DNA from: Channallabes apus | Taxonomy: Eukaryota > Chordata > Actinopteri > Siluriformes > Clariidae | Length of the DNA stretch: 64,000 nucleotides | Reading direction: 5' to 3' | NCBI GenBank assembly: GCA_030522415.1 | Contig: CM060118.1 | Span: 17,897,151 to 17,961,150, forward strand | In this document: positions 58,501-64,000 of the stretch, piece by piece | Numbering within the stretch: position 1 is the stretch's first letter | How the letters are laid out: each line of letters begins with the position of its first letter | Made by a program: the position numbers and the translations under genes | The notes under the pieces: model-generated | Told to the model about the DNA's origin: nothing | Database searches by the model: none | Seen by the model: the letters and a program-made list of their open reading frames with translations, nothing else

Positions 58501-59347
58501 AGGGGTGTGATACATCCGCATCCGCGGTAACATGAACACGCGCTCTTTGTCGGTGGCGCGCATCCATATGCGTAGAAAAGAGATGCAATATTATGGTTTC
58601 CGTCATTTTCAGTAGCGGCTGCTAGCTTTTGAAACAGGGGAAGCTCATATTTGGCCTCCATCAGAGCATGATACTGTATTAACTTTTTTGCTCACTGGCC
58701 AATGTGGCTAGTGGATTTCCGGAGTCACTCGCCATTCAGCCTTTTTACTAGCCACAATTTTGTTACCATAAAATCGCAGTTTTTTCTTCACCATGATATG
58801 TTAATGTTTATTATATCTAGATTTACTTATAAATGACTGCATACACTGTATCACTATAGTAGTAGTCAAGTATTCAGTACTGTTAAGATAGCTCCCAATA
58901 TAAAAACATGCAAACATGAACAGTATATTCTGCTTATTGAACTTAAATTCAAGCCTCTTACCACATGAAATTGAAAAATAACAGATTCAGTACAACTGAA
59001 CTCATTCTGATATTAAAAATACAGCAACTCAGAACATTTATCATTTTAGTGTGTTGTGTACTATTACCAGATATTATTATTCATTATGTATTATTATATC
59101 AAAATTCTGAGTCAGGACAATGGACTCTGGTCTATCTTGTTGTGTTGACTCTTTATAGTGTGAGGTAATTCAAACAAATGATGAATTTTCTATCATTCAA
59201 CATGAAATCTAAATAGATTTTAATAGTGATTACTTTTTTATATAATCAGTAAATAACCTATGCGAATTGGCAAACATTCTCATCCTGTTGAGAAGCAATA
59301 GCCTTTAAGGAAATGATACACACACACACACCAAACAGGAAGTAAAA
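58501..59347. other. Possible old DNA-transposon sequence, unassigned
   Basis: 'ccaatgtggctagtggattt' with 'tactagccacaattttg' (about 58698-58765) is echoed by 'ccaaagtggctagtgagac' at about 59542-59560, as in repeats of hAT-like debris. No ends or coding part were identified. Confidence 0.3.
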
Positions 59348-59372
59348 GTGTGTGCGTGTGTGTGTGTGTGTG

Positions 59373-59413
<41 letters not shown>
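59348..59413. repeat. (TG)n microsatellite
   Basis: About 32 TG units with CG interruptions. Confidence 0.95.
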
Positions 59414-59639
59414 ATGCACAATGCATGTGCGAATGGGAGTTTTATGCATGTAATATTACGTTGCAATGCGTTTATTATATCAGATGCCTTTAGAGAAAAC
59501 TACAACAAAAATATATTGTCATACCAAAGACTAAACTACCCGCCAAAGTGGCTAGTGAGACTAAAGTTATTACCCGCCACAGCCGAATTTCACCCGCATT
59601 TGCCAATGTCAAGACCTGGCCTTCATCATAAATTATTTT

Positions 59640-60892
59640 ATTATTATAAAATTTTCATCATAAAAAATCACCTGCAAATCCGCATGGGACTGAACTTGAA
59701 TTTTTGTAGCGCTAATGTATACTTAAGACATGCTGTCAATCAAAAAAGGGGTTCCACCCTTTAAACAGCTCCTCCAATCATCATGCAGCAGCCCAGCGTC
59801 CTGGCCCGCCCACTGCTCCATTCACTCCCAGAGAAGCTCAGCTTCCTTGCAAGTGATGATTTTGGTGCCTTTATCTAATTACCGTCCAGCTTTTCTGCAG
59901 TGAAAAAAGCTCCTCTGTGCCTCGCCATAGCGCCCCAGTGAAGCTGGGCTTCAGGAGGGTTTAATGAGCTGTGCTGCACGGAAATGTATGACAAGAAAAT
60001 CGCGTCAAACAATCTACAATAAATAAGTTGCATGCCAGATTTAATGATCTACTGTACTTTCAAATAAGCTATTTGCTCGATGTAAACAAACACCTTCAAC
60101 AATAGATATTAATAACAAAAAAAAACTAAACTAAATATTTTCTCTCTAATTATTTCATATTTCCACAGCTGAAACAATTGCGCTGAAGTGGTATAAGTGA
60201 ATTTTAATGCACTGGAGTCATTTTAAGACAAAACTTAACCTTTATCCCAACTACTTTTTTAGATTTCTCATATGTGATTGAAAATTTTAATTATTTGTCT
60301 TTAATAAATCTGAATATTTCAATTGCCATCTGTCACAAAGTTGATGCCTATCCAGTGGCTATACATCCAATAAAAAAAAAAAGGACTATTAACACGGTTG
60401 TTCCTGGGGATACCAAGGGTTAAGCCAACAATTTAACTTGCTACCATCTTGATAGTGGGAGGAGATAAGAAAGAAATTAGCACATCAGGTCAACAGAGCT
60501 AAATAATATTTTTCATAAGCATAACACACAGAAATGCACAATATTCTTCAAAATACATTTTAAGGCTCTTTCTCCATTTCGAAAGCTGAGCATGAGCCCA
60601 TTTATGTGAGTTTTAGTGATGTGTAATTAACTCAGTGTGTGTTAAACGAGGATCATTCCAAGTTAAGATCCAGGCTTATGAATCACATGCAGGGGATTGG
60701 AGAGCGGTTGAAGTCTCAGAAGTAGAGGAACACCATTTTTATGTTCATTTTGTTGTTAAGTACTGAGGGAATGCAATGCATGACTAGTGTAATTTAAAAA
60801 TGAACATATTTAAACATAGCATGCATTAGATAATGTGTCTTGTTCCATAGGAATCACTTTGAATCTGAGAGTTTCATCTGTTCACTCAACTA
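59640..60892. other. Noncoding sequence
   Basis: 59770-59990 is GC-richer and contains the inverted pieces 'gaagctcagcttc' and 'gaagctgggcttc'. Function is unknown. The rest is AT-rich. Confidence 0.35.
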
Positions 60893-60990
60893 AATCAAAT
60901 AAAAATTTTATTTGTCACATGCACAGTCATACTGTACACAGTACGATATGAAGTGAAATGCTTAGCAACTGCCTGTGATCTTAAAATAAA
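60893..60990 (-). repeat. Rex1-type LINE 3' tail, solitary
   Basis: 'aaattttatttgtcacatg', 'cacagtcatactgtacaca' and 'gaagtgaaatgctta' are the complement of the last 80 bp of the LINE at 40545-40624. Sequence beyond is too diverged to follow. It is a 5'-truncated old insertion. Confidence 0.75.
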
Positions 60991-61625
60991 AGACTATTAA
61001 TAGGAAATAAATATGAAAAAGAAAGTAGAAAGTAAATTTAACTAAGAAAGAATAAAATATCTGTACATTCTACAATAATGTAATATCTACATTAACAGCT
61101 GGTGTATGCTCCAGCCTAAAGAAACATAAATGTGTTATTAAACAGCAGCTGTCACTAATGGCTCAGAATTCATGGCAAATTTACTTTTCGTAATCCATTG
61201 TAACATCAGCAGTGAGGATTCTTTCAGTCAACGTAATTAGCAGGATTTGAAAGTGTCTTCAGTACAAAGATTCCACAATAAAATTGTACCGGAAATGACA
61301 TCTTGGCATGGGACAGCACTAGGTGTTTGCCACAGATCTGTTTCTGCAGCTGCAATGAATCAGCAAATTAGTTGCTGTAATGAGCTGATAGACACAGAAC
61401 CTGACATCGAGAGACAGTGAGCTTGAAGCTACTTATAGTCAGTTTAAAACTAAATGATCCATTTAAAATTGTAGAAAATTGTAGCAAACACAAATATTAA
61501 AAAAATCATTTATAAGGAATACTCGACCGTGGATAGTGGATAGCATCAGCATGTGGATAGCAATACCCCAAGCACACATTGAGATACTACTGATACTGTA
61601 GATAGATCACCACATCACTACAAAA

Positions 61626-61626
<1 letters not shown>
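60991..61626. other. Noncoding sequence
   Basis: Nothing was recognised. Confidence 0.4.
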
Positions 61627-61660
<34 letters not shown>

Positions 61661-61661
61661 A
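61627..61661. repeat. (TCTA)n microsatellite
   Basis: About 8 units. Confidence 0.95.
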
Positions 61662-62209
61662 TATACTAACAACATGAAGATGTGAATGAGTGCAGAAAAG
61701 TGTGTGTAGTGTCTTGCAATTGACTCGCATCCTATTCAGTATGTATTATCTCTCATATCCAATGTTCCCCTGATAGGTTATAAATCCATAATGACCCTGA
61801 CCAGGATAAGGCTTTTATTGAGGATGAGTGAATGCCAATAGGGATACTCATAGGGACGTTTGAGCTTTATAATAACCTACATAAATGATTCTGTGGCACT
61901 CTTTTGTAACATGCAAATAAAATTCAAGTAATAAAGATGACGACTGACTTAACCTCAATTTGCTGAAATATTTAGGTCATGCACTGTAGAAAGCACGATA
62001 AATAAGAAAACACTATTAAATGAACACAGCATTATAAAGTAAGCACTGGGACTGTTTTATACACTCAAATACTAATCCACCCCTTTTTTTCTTCTCCAGC
62101 CAAAGCACTTAAAAGAGGGAGTGTGTAATAATGGATGGAGTGGCTTCTCAGAGATATGTAAGATAAATCCAAAGGATAGAAGATGCAAGAACAGGCTCTG
62201 CCTGAGGGC
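61662..62209. other. Noncoding sequence
   Basis: Nothing was recognised. Confidence 0.4.
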
Positions 62210-62210
62210 G

Positions 62211-62254
<44 letters not shown>

Positions 62255-62256
62255 TG
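62210..62256. repeat. (CA)n(GA)n compound microsatellite
   Basis: About 9 CA units then about 13 GA units. Confidence 0.95.
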
Positions 62257-62898
62257 TGTTTATCCAAATGGTGCAGTATTACGCAAAATGAAAGCATGTG
62301 AGCATAAGTTAAAGATTGAGAAGTGGAAATAAAATCATAAAAAAAACTGCTTTCTCCTAATATTGCGGCATTTGAGGCTCACTCAAAGAGACATGGAGGA
62401 CTCTGTCCCAGTGACCTCTCTGAACAACCAACACTTCAAACATTCTGAAGTGAAGCCAGACAATGGATGATGCATTGCTTAAACCACAGTGCACAGTTAC
62501 ACACAACACAACATCCAGATGTTAAAGGCATGACTACAGAATACAGAGCATGTCCAATTGTGTTATGTAATTGATTTAATAAACAAACACTATGCTTCTG
62601 TAAATTGGTATTCATGGATTTCTAAGTAATCTAAACATGTAATCCAATTACATTAGTGCTTTATTTGGTGCCAGATTATTATTATTCATTCATATTCCTT
62701 ATTCAGAAGCCTCTTAAAATGTGATTCTCAATATAAGTATGCACAGGCATCTGTCTGTGACTGCAGGCTAAATAAATCATTATGAGAATTTAATGTATCC
62801 TGGACAATTCTAGAAAGGCCAGCCCTAAAAATAGCTTCACGCAGTAGATGAAGTTATTTGTGTTTTTATATCAAAGTATGTGTACTGGGTCAAGTACT
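62257..62898. other. Noncoding sequence
   Basis: Nothing was recognised. Confidence 0.4.
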
Positions 62899-63105
62899 GG
62901 GGCTAGGGGTAGCTCAGTGGTTAAGGCATTGGACAACGGTTCGGAAGATCCCAGGTTCAAACTCCACAACCAAGTTGCCACTGTTGGGCCTTAACCCTCA
63001 ACTGCTCAGATGCATAATGAGGTAAAAAAATAATAAATAAATAAATAAATAATAATAATAATGTAAGTCGCTCTGGATAAGAGCGTCTGCTAAATGTAAA
63101 TGTAA
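62899..63105 (+). repeat. tRNA-derived SINE, family S2
   Basis: Box A 'tagctcagtgg' (62910-62920) and box B 'ggttcaaactcc' (62954-62965) are 44 bp apart. The core 'actgttgggccttaaccctc' lacks the 'cttgagcaaggcc' seen in the copy at 19363, a deletion between short direct repeats. An (aataa)n stretch and the tail 'gtcgctctggataagagcg' with 'taaatgtaaatgtaa' end it. Confidence 0.8.
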
Positions 63106-63737
63106 GTACTAAAATGTAATTGAAAGCTTAAAATGGAAAGGTTTGGAAATTTTCAACATTTTTATTTCTGTAAAAGTTTTTAATTTGATATTATATTTTA
63201 TATGTAAAACCAATAAAATGTCTTAGTTGAATGTATGTAGATGTAATGACCGTATAATAATATTAACAATGAATGAAATGTAGAATGTAATCTAAGTTCA
63301 ATAAACTGAGAAATTTCTCAACTAAAAAAAATATATAAAAAAATAAACCTACAGTCCAGGCATAATATAAAGATAATCATCATTGTCTGGTTTTTAAGAA
63401 AAATGGATCCATCCATCTTTCAAAGTGGAAAAGAAAGAAGCATGTAAAGAAAAAGAAGGCATGACACGTTAACAAATGGTGATGGAGAAAGATAGAAAAA
63501 AGGAAACAAACTGTCAGCTGTGAATGGCATTAATCTGGAAAATTAGTTTCAGGGTCAGAGTCCTGTCCAGGCTGCTTTGTGTTGTATGACCAGGGATCGT
63601 CATGCCCCTAGAACCAAATTCAAACAGAACAATAGGAGAGAAAGAACACAAATCAGAAAGCAATTTTACTAAACCCTGCCATTGTGTATAAGGATGTGTG
63701 ACTGCTTGTGTGTTTTAAATGAAGTGAGTTTATCAAG

Positions 63738-63739
<2 letters not shown>
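63106..63739. other. Noncoding sequence
   Basis: Nothing was recognised. Confidence 0.4.

Positions 63740-63810
<71 letters not shown>
63740..63810. repeat. (TG)n microsatellite
   Basis: About 35 perfect TG units. Confidence 0.97.
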
Positions 63811-63811
<1 letters not shown>

Positions 63812-64000
63812 CAACAAACATAGTGCATTCAATCAGCTCCAAAATAAACTTAGACGTTTCCTGACACTGCATAAAGTGAGAAAGACACACAGACAGATAG
63901 AATGGACAATGTACGCCTGATATTGCTGCCAGTGAGTATTAGGTATTAATTAGAGATGACACTGAACCTTAATTAAAAAAATCAAGATAAACAATATTTA

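Noticed and set aside
62899..62975. tRNA gene
   Set aside because: Boxes A and B are present, but the sequence continues into a SINE core and LINE-like tail, and the stem pairing of a real tRNA is not maintained. The same holds for 13057, 19363, 47700 and 57653.

Overview
The window looks like a piece of a ray-finned fish chromosome, probably ostariophysan and perhaps catfish-like (inference). The reasons are one vertebrate-type homeobox gene with a short intron, long AT-rich noncoding DNA, many (TG)n, (GA)n and (TTA)n arrays, and a teleost set of transposons: Tc1-like, hAT, Rex1-type and L2-type LINEs, a Ty3/gypsy remnant, an RTE-like tail and tRNA-derived SINEs. Nothing looks prokaryotic: there are no operons and no CRISPR array.

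Layout. 0.7-1.9 kb holds the only convincing host gene, a two-exon HMX-family homeobox gene (best guess hmx4/SOHo) behind a CpG-rich, CCAAT-bearing promoter. From 1.9 kb to the right edge I find no second convincing host gene, so the window is largely the flank of this developmental regulator filled with transposons. 7.9-17.5 kb holds three related terminal-inverted-repeat elements (A, B, C) with ends like CACTCTAAAAAATG next to TA. A keeps a small piece of transposase, B carries a nested hAT element with a perfect 8-bp target duplication, and C contains a perfect NRF1 palindrome followed by start-codon splice donors. 19.4-24.6 kb is a cluster of gypsy pol debris, a DD38E-spaced Tc1/mariner copy split by a hAT element, a further Tc1 element and another mariner-type fragment.

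28.8-30.7 kb is an L2-type LINE in which a fragment resembling an SGNH-esterase ORF1 abuts the end of the reverse transcriptase. 31.4-32.1 kb is a decayed minisatellite with a unit of about 49 bp. 34.3-35.9 kb is a Tc1 element with an internally deleted transposase. 36.0-40.6 kb is a nearly full-length Rex1-type LINE with an open reverse transcriptase frame, broken in its endonuclease by a probable solo LTR (TG...CA ends, 5-bp target duplication). A small internal Rex1 piece with 14-bp flanking duplications lies at 49.5 kb. A second long Rex1 copy at 51.6-54.6 kb sits inside the 3' UTR of an L2 element. Further right are L2 tails in both orientations, SINEs, Tc1 and RTE debris and microsatellites.

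The elements do not form a pathway. They record successive insertions next to a homeobox gene. The most useful observations are the nested insertions with readable target duplications, the intron-bearing TIR elements, the esterase-RT chimera, the Rex1-like tail on a SINE, and the W-to-L change at homeodomain position 56.
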